Shown here: positions 1 through 8,365 of the stretch, piece after piece | Numbering within the stretch: position 1 is the first letter of the stretch | Layout: every line of letters starts with the position of its first letter | DNA from: Virgibacillus profundi | GTDB taxonomy: Bacteria; Bacillota; Bacilli; Bacillales; Amphibacillaceae | DNA length: 64,000 bases | Assembly: GCF_002287375.1 (NCBI RefSeq) | Contig: NZ_NPOA01000001.1 | Location: 496,001 to 560,000 of the forward strand | Direction of reading: 5' to 3' | Program-made: the position numbers and the translations under genes | Notes under the pieces: model-generated | The model's database searches: none | What the model was told of the DNA's origin: nothing | What the model saw: the letters and a program-made list of their open reading frames with translations, nothing else

Positions 1-445
1 TTTCTGGCTTAATAAGTGTACGAATTTCTTCCTTTGTTTCCATTGCAGAGAAATCATGAGAAATATTATATTTTTCTTCCATCATCGTTAATAAACCAAA
101 AGTACATCCATACAATCCGGACGAACATAGTATATGGTCATTAGCTTTCGTTAATGCAATTAAAACCGCAGAAACTGCTGCCATCCCTGAGGCAAAAGCA
201 AGTCCACGCTCGCCATTTTCCAGTGCTGCAATTCTTTCTTCCAATACAGATACGGTAGGATTGCCCAATCTTGAATAAATATAGCCATCCTCTTCCCCGG
301 CAAATCTTCGTTCCCCTTGCTCAGCTGTATCGAATGTATATGTTGATGTTTGAAATAGTGGTGGAGTCAAACTCCCCAGCATCTCTTTTGAATCATATCC
401 TTCATGAATGACAGACGTCTCAAAATGTTTATGTTTTTTCTCCAT
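1..445 (-). CDS. Cys/Met-metabolism PLP enzyme, methionine gamma-lyase-like (partial, C-terminus outside window)
   Basis: The gene runs off the left edge; only the first 148 codons are visible. The protein starts MEKKHKHFETSVIHEG and has the hallmarks of the trans-sulfuration/gamma-lyase family of PLP enzymes: a PPLFQTSTYTF stretch, YIYSRLGNPT (the phosphate-contacting Y-x-R region) and FASGMAA. The Schiff-base lysine lies beyond the edge. The family breaks down methionine or cystathionine to a 2-oxo acid, ammonia and a thiol, or forms cystathionine. Methionine gamma-lyase is the best guess from the N-terminal pattern, but cystathionine gamma-synthase or lyase cannot be excluded. The ATG at 445 follows a GAAGGGGGCT ribosome site. 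A cre-like site lies about 72 bp upstream. The next gene (rarD) is divergent. Confidence 0.85.
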   Translation of the reverse strand, partial: MEKKHKHFETSVIHEGYDSKEMLGSLTPPLFQTSTYTFDTAEQGERRFAGEEDGYIYSRLGNPTVSVLEERIAALENGERGLAFASGMAAVSAVLIALTKANDHILCSSGLYGCTFGLLTMMEEKYNISHDFSAMETKEEIRTLIKPE

Positions 446-516
446 ACGACTAGCCCCCTTCAAGTGCTTGTAAAATAAACATATCTACTATTATCATAAG
501 CTATTACACTCATATT

Positions 517-530
517 TGAAAGCGTTTTCC
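517..530. promoter_or_regulatory. Candidate CcpA cre site
   Basis: TGAAAGCGTTTTCC matches the cre consensus TGWAARCGYTWNCW at 13 of 14 positions. It lies about 72 bp upstream of the leftward PLP-enzyme gene and 109 bp upstream of rarD. A position near the -35 region of the leftward gene would fit carbon catabolite repression. Binding is inferred. Confidence 0.45.
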
Positions 531-638
531 TCTAATCTCTATTCACTAATATTTTCAGCGTAAACAAGCCAATTAATTGCTTTGTTAAAAAAATAAATCT
601 AATATTAGTTTAATTTAAGAGATAAAGGAGAAGTTCCA

Positions 639-1550
639 ATGGATAAAAATCAGGAGAAGTTAGGGATATTATACACAGCTACGGCCTATATCTTATGGGG
701 ATTCCTGCCGATTTACTGGAAATTAGTGGACCGGGTTCCAGCAGGTGAAATACTGGCACACCGGATTGTCTGGTCGTTTATCTTTATGCTTCTGATTGTT
801 TCCATTTTACGAAAGTGGTCTCCTTTCATTCAAGAATGCAAAGTAATCCTGAAAGACAGGAATAAGCTGATCGGTATATCTGCAGCTTCCATTTTGATAA
901 GTATAAACTGGCTGACTTTTATTTGGGCAGTAAATAGTGACCATGTTATTCAAGCCAGTTTGGGGTATTACATTAATCCTCTGGTCAGTATTTTATTAGG
1001 GATTATCGTATTAAAAGAGAAACTTACAAGGAGACAGGTTATATCATTCATACTTGCAGCTGCAGGCGTATTCTACCTAACATTCAGCTTTGGTGTATTT
1101 CCATGGATTTCTATCCTATTGGCACTTAGTTTTGGATTTTATGGCTTGTTGAAAAAGATGGTGGATATTAGCGCCATGTTTGGGTTGACCATTGAAACAA
1201 TGATTGTGACTCCCATTGCTGCGATTTATTTATTCACATTACCCGAAAGTGTTTTTACTTTTGACACTGCAATGTCATCGACGAATCTTTTATTGATCGG
1301 AGCCGGTGTAGTTACTGCAGTTCCATTATTGTTATTTGCAAGTGGTGCAAAACAAATCCCACTGGCAATGGTAGGATTTTTGCAGTACTTTGCCCCAACA
1401 CTTATGTTAATTCTCGGTGTGTTTCTATACAATGAGACATTCACTATGGCACATTTTATCGCATTTGCATTCATTTGGACTGCATTAATTATTTATATGG
1501 GTTCAGCATACAAACGACCAATGCGCCCACGAAAAAAACAGGAAATTTAA
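639..1550 (+). CDS. rarD: EamA-family transporter RarD
   Basis: A 303-aa integral membrane protein of the drug/metabolite transporter superfamily. The N-terminus (GILYTATAYILWGFLPIYWK) and the later LVDRVPAGEILAHRIVWS stretch are characteristic of RarD, a ten-helix EamA subfamily named after a chloramphenicol-sensitivity phenotype; its physiological substrate is unknown. Hydrophobic segments run through the whole length and the C-terminus is a short basic tail (KRPMRPRKKQ). The start has a good ribosome site (GATAAAGGAGAAG). The gene stands alone, divergent from the PLP-enzyme gene and upstream of the SAM-riboswitch unit. Length is normal for the family. Confidence 0.9.
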   Translation: MDKNQEKLGILYTATAYILWGFLPIYWKLVDRVPAGEILAHRIVWSFIFMLLIVSILRKWSPFIQECKVILKDRNKLIGISAASILISINWLTFIWAVNSDHVIQASLGYYINPLVSILLGIIVLKEKLTRRQVISFILAAAGVFYLTFSFGVFPWISILLALSFGFYGLLKKMVDISAMFGLTIETMIVTPIAAIYLFTLPESVFTFDTAMSSTNLLLIGAGVVTAVPLLLFASGAKQIPLAMVGFLQYFAPTLMLILGVFLYNETFTMAHFIAFAFIWTALIIYMGSAYKRPMRPRKKQEI

Positions 1551-1567
1551 TTATTTTTAAAATATAG

Positions 1568-1597
1568 TTGACAATTGAATCAATTAAATACTATAAT
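1568..1597 (+). promoter_or_regulatory. SigA-type promoter of the SAM riboswitch unit
   Basis: TTGACA (1568-1573) and TATAAT (1592-1597), both perfect consensus, are separated by 18 bp. Transcription would start about 1604, roughly 20 nt before the riboswitch P1 stem. Confidence 0.8.
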
Positions 1598-1621
1598 GTT
1601 CAGTAATTCAAAAAATTAAAT

Positions 1622-1740
1622 CTCTTATCAAGAGTGGTGGAGGGAATAGGCCCTGTGAAACCCGGCAACCTTAAGCAGAAAGTATTTGCTTTATTATGGT
1701 GCTAAATCCTACAGATCGAAACTGGTCTGGAAGATAAGAG
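1622..1740 (+). promoter_or_regulatory. SAM-I (S-box) riboswitch
   Basis: The element is closed by P1 CTCTTATC (1622-1629) pairing with GATAAGAG (1733-1740). It contains the conserved S-box cores: AGAGTGGTGGAGGGA near the 5' end, CCCGGCAACC in the middle and the GGTGCTAAATCC region. S-adenosylmethionine binding stabilises P1. The 3' P1 side (AAGAGG) can alternatively pair with CCTCTT in the terminator's left arm, giving an antiterminator. The controlled gene encodes a homocysteine-forming enzyme, so repression at high SAM is expected. Confidence 0.95.
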
Positions 1741-1760
1741 GAGGACCCGTTAAAATATAC

Positions 1761-1787
1761 GCCCTCTTCTTAGGAAGAGGGCTTTTT
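1761..1787 (+). terminator. Riboswitch-controlled intrinsic terminator
   Basis: GCCCTCTT (1761-1768) pairs with AAGAGGGC (1775-1782), followed by TTTTTG. It lies between the SAM-I aptamer and the coding region, the expected position for the expression platform. Confidence 0.9.
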
Positions 1788-1883
1788 GATTTATCTCCTC
1801 TTCCTCCAGATTCTCTACAGGCAGCAAGAGGCTTCATACTTTCAAACTATTTTAATATCAAATTACCCAAGGAGGAATTTATT

Positions 1884-3590
1884 ATGTCAAAATTTAATTT
1901 TCATAACCCGGAAACAGTATTACTTCATGCAGGTCAGGAAGCAGATCCTACAACAGGATCAAGGGCTGTACCAATCTATCAAACTACGTCATACGTTTTT
2001 CGCGACACAGAGCACGCACAAAATCTTTTCGGATTAGCAGAGCCAGGAAATATTTATACCCGAATCACGAATCCAACCGTTGACGCTTTTGAGCAACGTG
2101 TTGCCCAGCTGGAAGATGGTGTAGCAGCAGTAGCAACAGCTTCAGGAATGGCTGCTATCACATATGCTATTTTAAATGTAGCCAGTGCAGGTGATGAAAT
2201 CATAACAGACAGTAATTTATATGGAGGAACCTATAATCTTTTCGCAAATACATTGCCTCGTTACGGAATTAATGTAAAATTTGTCGATGGTACTGATATT
2301 GATGCAATTGAAGCAGCCATCACTGATAAAACAAAAGCAATTTTTGGTGAAATCATTACAAATCCAAGCTTAAACATATTTGATGTAGAGGCAGTTTCTT
2401 CCGTCGCTCACGCTAATGGCCTTCCATTAATTATTGACAATACATTTGCTCCATATCTAACGAAACCTCTAACGTGGGGTGCTGATATTGTTGTCCACTC
2501 TGCAACAAAATGGATAGGCGGTCATGGTACGGCAATCGGTGGCATTGTTGTAGATGGCGGACGCTTCGATTGGGATAATGGAAAATTCCCAGGATTTACA
2601 GAGCCTGATGAAAGCTATAATGGACTTAAATTTATCGACGTTGGTCCTACAGCTTTTGCTACTAAACTACGTGTTCAATTATTACGTGATATCGGGGCAT
2701 GTTTAAGTCCTCATAATGCATTTCTATTACTGCAAGGACTTGAAACATTGCATTTACGCATCGAGCGTCACAATAAAAACGCCGGGGAAGTAGCTGCATA
2801 CTTACAAAAACACCCTGCTGTAGAATGGGTTAATTATCCAGGTCTCAAGGAACATCCTTCCCATCAATTGGCGAAAAAGTATTTGAAAGATGGATTCGGA
2901 TCCATCATCACATTTGGCATTAAAGGTGGACGTGATGCAGGAAGAAAACTGATTGATAACATTACCCTATGGTCACATGTTGCCAATGTCGGTGATGCAA
3001 AATCACTTATCATTCACCCTGCATCAACAACACATCAGCAATTAGGTGAAGATGACCTTGTAAAGAGTGGTGTGTCTGAAGAATTGGTTCGCTTATCTAT
3101 TGGTCTTGAATCTACAAAGGATATTTTAATTGATTTAGATCAGGCTATTGCAAAGGCTGTTAATGAACCTGGTTTGTATGAAGCAACCGATGAAGATGCA
3201 ATTAACTGGTTACTATCTTCTCCATTTGACCGTAATAATGGTGCTGTGCGGAAAAAGGTAATTGCTGTGGTGGAGTCCAATGATTCTGTTCAACAGTTGA
3301 AGGAATTAGGATTCGGTATTATCCAGGTTAATGAAACATCCGAACTCAATGATATTCAGGGTAATGTGGATGCTGTATGGGTAAATAACCAGCCATTAGC
3401 CCAATCAACTATTGAACAATTTATAAATAAACAAGGAAAAATACTATGGGTTGAGGAACCTGGTGTGAATGAACGACTATTAGAAAACGCCAAAGCTGCA
3501 GGAATCACTGTTATTTCAGGTAAAAATCCATCTGAAGAAGCAGTTCGAATAAGAGGAAATCACTCTGTCAGAGAAACTTTGGAAGTATAG
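1884..3590 (+). CDS. O-acetylhomoserine sulfhydrylase (homocysteine synthase) fused to a CoA-binding-like domain
   Basis: The enzyme converts O-acetylhomoserine and sulfide to homocysteine, the last step of the direct sulfurylation route to methionine. Residues 1-430 are a full-length family member: YTRITNPT at 58-65, ASGMAA at 87-92, and SATKWIGGHG with the PLP lysine K209. The extra residues from about 453 to 568 are not part of this family. Their pattern (VIAVVES..., GFGIIQVNE, DAVWVN, KILWVEEPGVNERLL, AAGITVI) resembles the Rossmann-like CoA-binding domain of YccU-type proteins. I chose the ATG at 1884 because it follows AAGGAGGAATTTATT. A longer frame from 1686 would run through the riboswitch and terminator and is rejected. 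Expression is controlled by the SAM-I riboswitch upstream. Confidence 0.93.
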   Translation: MSKFNFHNPETVLLHAGQEADPTTGSRAVPIYQTTSYVFRDTEHAQNLFGLAEPGNIYTRITNPTVDAFEQRVAQLEDGVAAVATASGMAAITYAILNVASAGDEIITDSNLYGGTYNLFANTLPRYGINVKFVDGTDIDAIEAAITDKTKAIFGEIITNPSLNIFDVEAVSSVAHANGLPLIIDNTFAPYLTKPLTWGADIVVHSATKWIGGHGTAIGGIVVDGGRFDWDNGKFPGFTEPDESYNGLKFIDVGPTAFATKLRVQLLRDIGACLSPHNAFLLLQGLETLHLRIERHNKNAGEVAAYLQKHPAVEWVNYPGLKEHPSHQLAKKYLKDGFGSIITFGIKGGRDAGRKLIDNITLWSHVANVGDAKSLIIHPASTTHQQLGEDDLVKSGVSEELVRLSIGLESTKDILIDLDQAIAKAVNEPGLYEATDEDAINWLLSSPFDRNNGAVRKKVIAVVESNDSVQQLKELGFGIIQVNETSELNDIQGNVDAVWVNNQPLAQSTIEQFINKQGKILWVEEPGVNERLLENAKAAGITVISGKNPSEEAVRIRGNHSVRETLEV

Positions 3591-3690
3591 AACTTCTCCT
3601 TCTTCCGTTTTTTTAGAAAACTGCCAGTAAAGTTTCAAATAAGGTTTATTTTACTGTAATTATGGAAAAATTAAAGATAACCACTGTTCA

Positions 3691-3721
3691 AGATCGCCTT
3701 GATTCAAGGCGATCTTTTTTT
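3691..3721 (+). terminator. Intrinsic terminator
   Basis: AGATCGCCTT (3691-3700), loop GATTC, AAGGCGATCT (3706-3715), then a run of T. It is 100 bp downstream of the sulfhydrylase stop and ends that unit. Confidence 0.85.
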
Positions 3722-3867
3722 ATGCTCACACACTTAAATTAAATTTCTCATTTTACGAATTGATGATTTCGGGTACATAGAGTAATATACTTTTTATTTA
3801 AGTAAATTCATGAGACAATTTACATTATTTCCATATAATATTATATAACAGCTTAGGTGTGGTAAGT

Positions 3868-4770
3868 ATGAAGAAGAGAATCTTTATTATTGCCGGTTTA
3901 ATTATAATCATCGGAATAGTTCTGATCGTTTCAAATAGTCAACTTAAATCATCAACTTTTGAAAATGTAGAAATCCCTGAAGATGAAGTCATAGAAACAA
4001 TGGAAGAAGAAACAGAAGAAGAGCAAGAACAAAGTCAAGAATCAGAAGAGGAATCCGAAAAACAGGAAACTGGAGAAAGCAGACAGATTTCAAAGATCCT
4101 TTTGGATGTAGTACGGGGTACAATTGATTTCTTTTCCAATAGGGAAACTCACGTCGTTGCTATAGGTGACTCCTTGACAAAGGGTGTCGGGGATAGCAAA
4201 AAGCAAGGAGGATATGTCGGCATATTGGATCGTTCCATTAATCAGGAAACGGAACTTGTTTTATTTGATAATTACGGAATACGTGGTTACCGTTCTGATC
4301 AACTGCTGAAATACCTGGATGAGCCTGAAGTTACTAAAAGCATCACTGATTCGGATATTGTACTGATAACCATTGGTGCAAATGATATTATGCAGGTAGT
4401 TAAAAAGAACTTCACAGACTTGAACCTGGATGATTTCATGCAGGAAAGAGATCGTTATGAGGAGAGACTCAGACAAATTTTCACCAAAATTCAGGATATG
4501 AATGCTAGTACTGAAATATATTTATTAGGTTTTTATAATCCATTTGAAAAATACTTTCAGGAAATCGAGGAACTTAGTATCATTGTAGAAGAATGGAATA
4601 GTACCGGCAAGACTATTGCCGAAGAATATAATAATGTAACATTTATCCCGACAGTGGATCTATTTGATGATCCGAATGCAGATTTATTTGCGGAGGATAA
4701 TTTCCATCCGAATGATCTTGGCTATCAGCGGATGGCAAGAAGAGTACTTGAATATTTGACTGATGAATAA
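3868..4770 (+). CDS. SGNH/GDSL-family hydrolase, YpmR-like
   Basis: A 300-aa membrane-anchored hydrolase. Residues 4-22 form one hydrophobic helix with no lipobox. Residues 35-70 are a Glu-rich linker and the catalytic domain follows outside the membrane. Block I is VVAIGDSLTKG with nucleophile S102. Block III is TIGANDI (G170, N172). Block V is DNFHPND with D277 and H280, so the triad is complete. The family hydrolyses esters of lipids or carbohydrates; the substrate here is unknown. In Bacillus subtilis ypmR is followed by ypmS, the same order as here, which supports the assignment. The ATG at 3868 has TTAGGTG in front; a GTG nine bases earlier is less likely. Confidence 0.88.
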   Translation: MKKRIFIIAGLIIIIGIVLIVSNSQLKSSTFENVEIPEDEVIETMEEETEEEQEQSQESEEESEKQETGESRQISKILLDVVRGTIDFFSNRETHVVAIGDSLTKGVGDSKKQGGYVGILDRSINQETELVLFDNYGIRGYRSDQLLKYLDEPEVTKSITDSDIVLITIGANDIMQVVKKNFTDLNLDDFMQERDRYEERLRQIFTKIQDMNASTEIYLLGFYNPFEKYFQEIEELSIIVEEWNSTGKTIAEEYNNVTFIPTVDLFDDPNADLFAEDNFHPNDLGYQRMARRVLEYLTDE

Positions 4771-4781
4771 GGATGAGTGCC

Positions 4782-5414
4782 ATGACCGCAAGAAAAGAAC
4801 ACCGTAAAAATAAAAACAGATGGAAGAAGTTGTTTTTTGGCCTGCTCATTTTAAATATTGCTGTTTTCCTGCTGATTGCTACATTTATATTTTGGCCAGT
4901 TTCTGAGACAAATGTAGGGCAAAACCAGGATCGTGAAGAACAGGAAAGCTCCGAATTTATCGTTCGCACAACAAAGCAGAATTTAAATGAATTAGTTAAT
5001 GCCTATATTGATCAGCTCTTAAGTACGACAAACCATCAATACAGTATTTCATTGGATGAAGATGTCCACTTAACCGGTGAACTGCCGGTATTCTCGAGTA
5101 CCGTTCCGCTTTCTGTTCACTTTGAACCATTTGTTCAGGAGAACGGTGATATCATTTTAAAACAAAAATCAATTTCAGTTGGATTATTGCAATTACCTAA
5201 CCAGAAAATCATGGAATATATGGCGAAATATTTGCCCATGCCGGAGTGGGTAACTGTTAATGCAAAGGATGAGGAAATATATGTTGCAGTAACCGACATG
5301 GAAATAAGAAGTAATTTTGAAGTTAGTGTAGAGCATATCGATCTTGAAGCAAATAATCTGGCTTTCAAAATTAAAGTTCCCTATGAATCACTTGGTATCA
5401 ATTTGAATGAATAG
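4782..5414 (+). CDS. YpmS-family protein (DUF2140)
   Basis: A 210-aa protein with a short basic N-terminus (RKEHRKNKNRWKK), one transmembrane helix (LFFGLLILNIAVFLLIATFIFW) and an extracytoplasmic beta-rich domain. It matches the YpmS/DUF2140 pattern in length and in motifs such as LNELVNAYI and the C-terminal VPYESLGI. Function is unknown. It lies 11 bp downstream of the YpmR-like gene and is probably co-transcribed with it. The ATG at 4782 is preferred over 4773 because AAGGA at the preceding stop codon is correctly spaced for it. Confidence 0.85.
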   Translation: MTARKEHRKNKNRWKKLFFGLLILNIAVFLLIATFIFWPVSETNVGQNQDREEQESSEFIVRTTKQNLNELVNAYIDQLLSTTNHQYSISLDEDVHLTGELPVFSSTVPLSVHFEPFVQENGDIILKQKSISVGLLQLPNQKIMEYMAKYLPMPEWVTVNAKDEEIYVAVTDMEIRSNFEVSVEHIDLEANNLAFKIKVPYESLGINLNE

Positions 5415-5469
5415 AGATTATTAGAGCCGGATTGGAAAGAGTTATTTTGATCCGGCTTAGTAGTCTGGG

Positions 5470-5594
5470 CAATTTTGTCCTTGAGAAGCTTTCTATACGA
5501 CCGTTCGTCCTGGTTTTCAGTACGTTGTGAATAGAGAGCCGTTCTATGCGACCGTTCGCACTACTTTCCGCCCCGTTCAGGCGTAGAGATGCCC
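5470..5594 (-). repeat. Intergenic repeat family C, two degenerate units (reverse orientation)
   Basis: Read on the minus strand, this stretch contains two copies of a unit built around GCGAACGGTCGCATAGAA and ending CTTCTCAAGGACAAAA. The same words occur in the tandem array at 31.8-32.06 kb and near 60.34 kb. There is no open coding frame of interest. It fills the gap between ypmS and the convergent gene at 5704. Confidence 0.6.
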
Positions 5595-5666
5595 CTTTAT
5601 TGGCCAATCAGCTTCATTAGCAGCATTTGGATTCACTCAACTCATTCCCAAAGTTTCCAAAAGCAT

Positions 5667-5706
5667 AAAAAAGAACCATCCACAGAATTGTGAATGGTTC
5701 TTTTTA
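5667..5706. terminator. Bidirectional intrinsic terminator
   Basis: AGAACCAT and CACA pair with TGTG and ATGGTTCT, with A-rich and T-rich flanks on both sides. It sits directly at the stop of the leftward gene (5704) and downstream of ypmS, so it can serve both convergent units. Confidence 0.8.
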
Positions 5707-6333
5707 TCTAATAACAAATCGTTTTACTTTTGAAGATAATAAGAATATAAATGATTGCTTTGGTAATGTTTGTTCACCAATTACTAGTTTTCTCTCTTTT
5801 TTAATTCTGCTGGACTGATAATCTCCCAGCCTTCCCTGATAGATTAACTGCATGTCTTCATGCATTCGAATATCTGCAGGTGTAATAAAGTGGGGCGGTT
5901 TTGATAACTGAAATTTTTCCAAATCCTTTAATATTGTTGCCACAAATTGGGAGCAAAAATATGCATTCTTACGATTTATTTTAATATGAAGTAAAATTCC
6001 TATTAAGCCAATAAAATTATATCTGTACATTTCTTTCCTTGCTTCAATTTCTTTGATGTTTTGTATAATTGCTTCACACTCAGATTCGGTAATCGTATAG
6101 CTGTAGATGGCGCAATTCGAGTTTTTCATAAACTCACTTTGAATATCTTCTACTACAAAGCCACCGATAAACGGATTTTTAGGACGCTTCCTGCCAAAGC
6201 TGTACACTTCACTTAAATCAGGTTCAAATGCAATAGAAACATGATTTAATGATTGTTTGGTACAATAATTGATTGCCTTGGATAAATAAGTCCCTGTATC
6301 TGTGAAGAGAAAGTAAATCGTTCTCTCTCTCAT
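5704..6333 (-). CDS. Permuted papain-like (NlpC/P60 superfamily, YiiX-type) protein
   Basis: A 209-aa protein without signal peptide or membrane helix. The order of candidate catalytic residues is His then Cys, as in circularly permuted NlpC/P60 proteins: NHVSIAF with H31, E42 in SEVYSFG, and YFCSQFVATIL with C127. The YxFIGLIGILL region before the cysteine also fits. Members act as amidases, peptidases or acyltransferases; no substrate can be assigned here. The ATG at 6333 follows GGGGGGAGGAAAATCCG on the minus strand. The gene is a single-gene unit ending in the shared terminator at 5667-5706. The superfamily is fairly sure; the specific function is unknown. Confidence 0.8.
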   Translation of the reverse strand: MRERTIYFLFTDTGTYLSKAINYCTKQSLNHVSIAFEPDLSEVYSFGRKRPKNPFIGGFVVEDIQSEFMKNSNCAIYSYTITESECEAIIQNIKEIEARKEMYRYNFIGLIGILLHIKINRKNAYFCSQFVATILKDLEKFQLSKPPHFITPADIRMHEDMQLIYQGRLGDYQSSRIKKERKLVIGEQTLPKQSFIFLLSSKVKRFVIR

Positions 6334-6556
6334 CGGATTTTCCTCCCCCCAATCTTTACTTGTTGAACCTCTAAAAAAATAGTCTTTTTTCTACTATTAC
6401 AAAAAACCGTGAATTATACAAGCTATTTTTTTATTTTTATCTTATTTTAATGCTTCTTATTTATATATATGCTGGTTTTACATTGACGAAACCACTTAAA
6501 TACCGTAAGCTTACGTTGATTGCTATTTATTTTTTATTGGAGGAAATTCAAGCGAA

Positions 6557-8179
6557 ATGATAAATGTTACCAACGTAAGTTTACGATATGGCGATAAAAA
6601 GTTGTTTGAGGATGTTAATTTAAAATTCACTCCTGGTAATTGCTATGGATTAATTGGTGCAAACGGTGCCGGTAAATCCACTTTTCTAAAAGTATTATCA
6701 GGTGAAATAGAGCCACAGTCTGGAAATATTTCTTTATCCCCCGGCGAGCGCCTTGCTGTTCTAAAACAGGATCACTTTGCCTATGAGGATCAACAGGTGC
6801 TTGATACAGTTTTAATGGGGCATGAGAAATTATATGAAGTAAAACGGGAAAAAGACGCTATCTATATGAAAGCAGATTTCTCTGAAGAAGACGGCATGCG
6901 TGCAGCAGAGCTTGAAGGTGAGTTTGCTGAAATGAATGGCTGGGAAGCTGAATCAGATGCAGCTGTTCTGCTTAAAGGTCTTGGAATTGATGAATCTCTG
7001 CAAATGAAAAATATGGCTGAGCTAACAGGTGACCAAAAAATAAAGGTACTCCTAGCACAAGCCTTATTTGGCAATCCGGATATTTTACTGCTGGATGAAC
7101 CGACAAACGGACTCGATATTCAGGCAATTCAGTGGCTGGAGGATTTCTTGATCAACTTTGAAAATACGGTTATTGTTGTATCCCATGACCGTCACTTTTT
7201 AAATAAAGTATGCACACACATTGCAGATGTTGACTACGGGAAAATCCAAATTTACATTGGGAATTATGATTTCTGGTATGAATCAAGCCAGCTTGCTTCC
7301 CAAATGGCACAGGATGCTAACAAAAAGAAGGAAGAAAAAATTAAAGACCTGCAAGCTTTTGTTGCGCGCTTTAGTGCAAATGCCTCAAAATCGAAACAGG
7401 CAACATCACGTAAAAAGCTACTTGATAGTATAACACTTGATGACATTAAACCATCTTCACGGAAATATCCATATATTGCCTTCACACCAGAACGCGAAAT
7501 TGGTAATGATCTATTGCGTGTTGATGGATTAACAAAAACTATTAAAGGTAAAAAGGTGTTGGATAATGTCAGTTTCACCATGAATAAGGATGATAAAATC
7601 GCCCTTGTTGGTACAGATGATATTGCCAAAACGACTCTTTTTAAAATATTAATGGGCGAAATGGAAGCAGATAGCGGGACTTTCAGTTGGGGAGTAACAA
7701 CATCCCAGTCTTATTTTCCGAAAGATAATGCAGCATATTTCGAAAATAATAACCTGCCTCTAGTCGACTGGTTGCGTCAATATTCACCAGAAGATGAAAC
7801 AGAAACTTTCCTACGTGGTTTCCTAGGCCGGATGCTATTCTCCGGCGAGGAAGCTTTAAAGAAGGCAAATGTTCTATCTGGTGGGGAAAAGGTTCGCTGT
7901 ATGCTTTCAAAAATGATGCTGAGCAATGCAAACGTATTGCTATTGGATGAGCCAACAAACCACCTGGATCTGGAATCCATTACTTCTTTAAATAATGGCT
8001 TAATTAAATTTAAAGGATCCATCCTGTTTACATCACATGACCATCAGTTTATTAACAGTATTGCGAATCGACTTATCGAAATTACCCCAAGCGGCATTAT
8101 CGATAAAGAAATAAGCTATGATGAATATGTGCGGGATAAAAAGTTACAGAAGCAAATTGCAGAAATGTATGCAAGTTAA
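6557..8179 (+). CDS. ABC-F family ATPase (YbiT/YkpA-like)
   Basis: A 540-aa soluble protein with two ABC cassettes and no membrane domain, the ABC-F layout of ribosome-associated ATPases. Cassette 1 has Walker A GANGAGKS (34-41) and Walker B with D180/E181. Its signature is LTGDQ (156-160) rather than LSGGQ, and it reads DEPTNGLD rather than DEPTNHLD. The inter-cassette linker is about residues 245-305 (KKKEEKIKDLQ...SKSKQATSRKKLLD). Cassette 2 has a degenerate P-loop GTDDIAKTT (352-360), a normal LSGGE (440-444) and DEPTNHLD. From memory, the weak second P-loop is shared with the YkpA subgroup; the cassette-1 changes look local. GGAGG lies 13 nt before the ATG. No leader peptide or attenuator typical of resistance ABC-F genes was seen. 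Confidence 0.92.
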   Translation: MINVTNVSLRYGDKKLFEDVNLKFTPGNCYGLIGANGAGKSTFLKVLSGEIEPQSGNISLSPGERLAVLKQDHFAYEDQQVLDTVLMGHEKLYEVKREKDAIYMKADFSEEDGMRAAELEGEFAEMNGWEAESDAAVLLKGLGIDESLQMKNMAELTGDQKIKVLLAQALFGNPDILLLDEPTNGLDIQAIQWLEDFLINFENTVIVVSHDRHFLNKVCTHIADVDYGKIQIYIGNYDFWYESSQLASQMAQDANKKKEEKIKDLQAFVARFSANASKSKQATSRKKLLDSITLDDIKPSSRKYPYIAFTPEREIGNDLLRVDGLTKTIKGKKVLDNVSFTMNKDDKIALVGTDDIAKTTLFKILMGEMEADSGTFSWGVTTSQSYFPKDNAAYFENNNLPLVDWLRQYSPEDETETFLRGFLGRMLFSGEEALKKANVLSGGEKVRCMLSKMMLSNANVLLLDEPTNHLDLESITSLNNGLIKFKGSILFTSHDHQFINSIANRLIEITPSGIIDKEISYDEYVRDKKLQKQIAEMYAS

Positions 8180-8191
8180 TTGAAATCTTTT

Positions 8192-8224
8192 AGCGTCCTC
8201 TCTTGGTGGGAGGACGCTTTTTTG
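8192..8224 (+). terminator. Intrinsic terminator of the ABC-F gene
   Basis: AGCGTCCTC (8192-8200) pairs with GAGGACGCT (8210-8218), followed by TTTTTT. Confidence 0.88.
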
Positions 8225-8322
8225 CTTCGGTAGTGTCTCGGATTGAGATCTCTTCAGGTATGGCGTGTTCATTCGGTCAAATTAATCCAATTGCCCTCGC
8301 CTGGTCTATTTTTTCACTATAT

Positions 8323-8362
8323 AAAATAAGCTCTCCCTTTTAAAAACGGGAGAGCTTATTTT
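8323..8362 (-). terminator. Intrinsic terminator of kbl-tdh
   Basis: A 15-bp perfect stem, AAAATAAGCTCTCCC (8323-8337) with GGGAGAGCTTATTTT (8348-8362), lies just past the tdh stop. Read leftward it is followed by TATATAG. Confidence 0.85.
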
Positions 8363-8365
8363 ACA

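Noticed and set aside
1686-1883. In-frame N-terminal extension of the sulfhydrylase
   Set aside because: It runs through the SAM-I riboswitch and terminator; the ATG at 1884 has a strong ribosome site and gives the normal N-terminus.
4643-4969. 108-codon leftward frame
   Set aside because: Antisense shadow across the ypmR-ypmS junction, no ribosome site.
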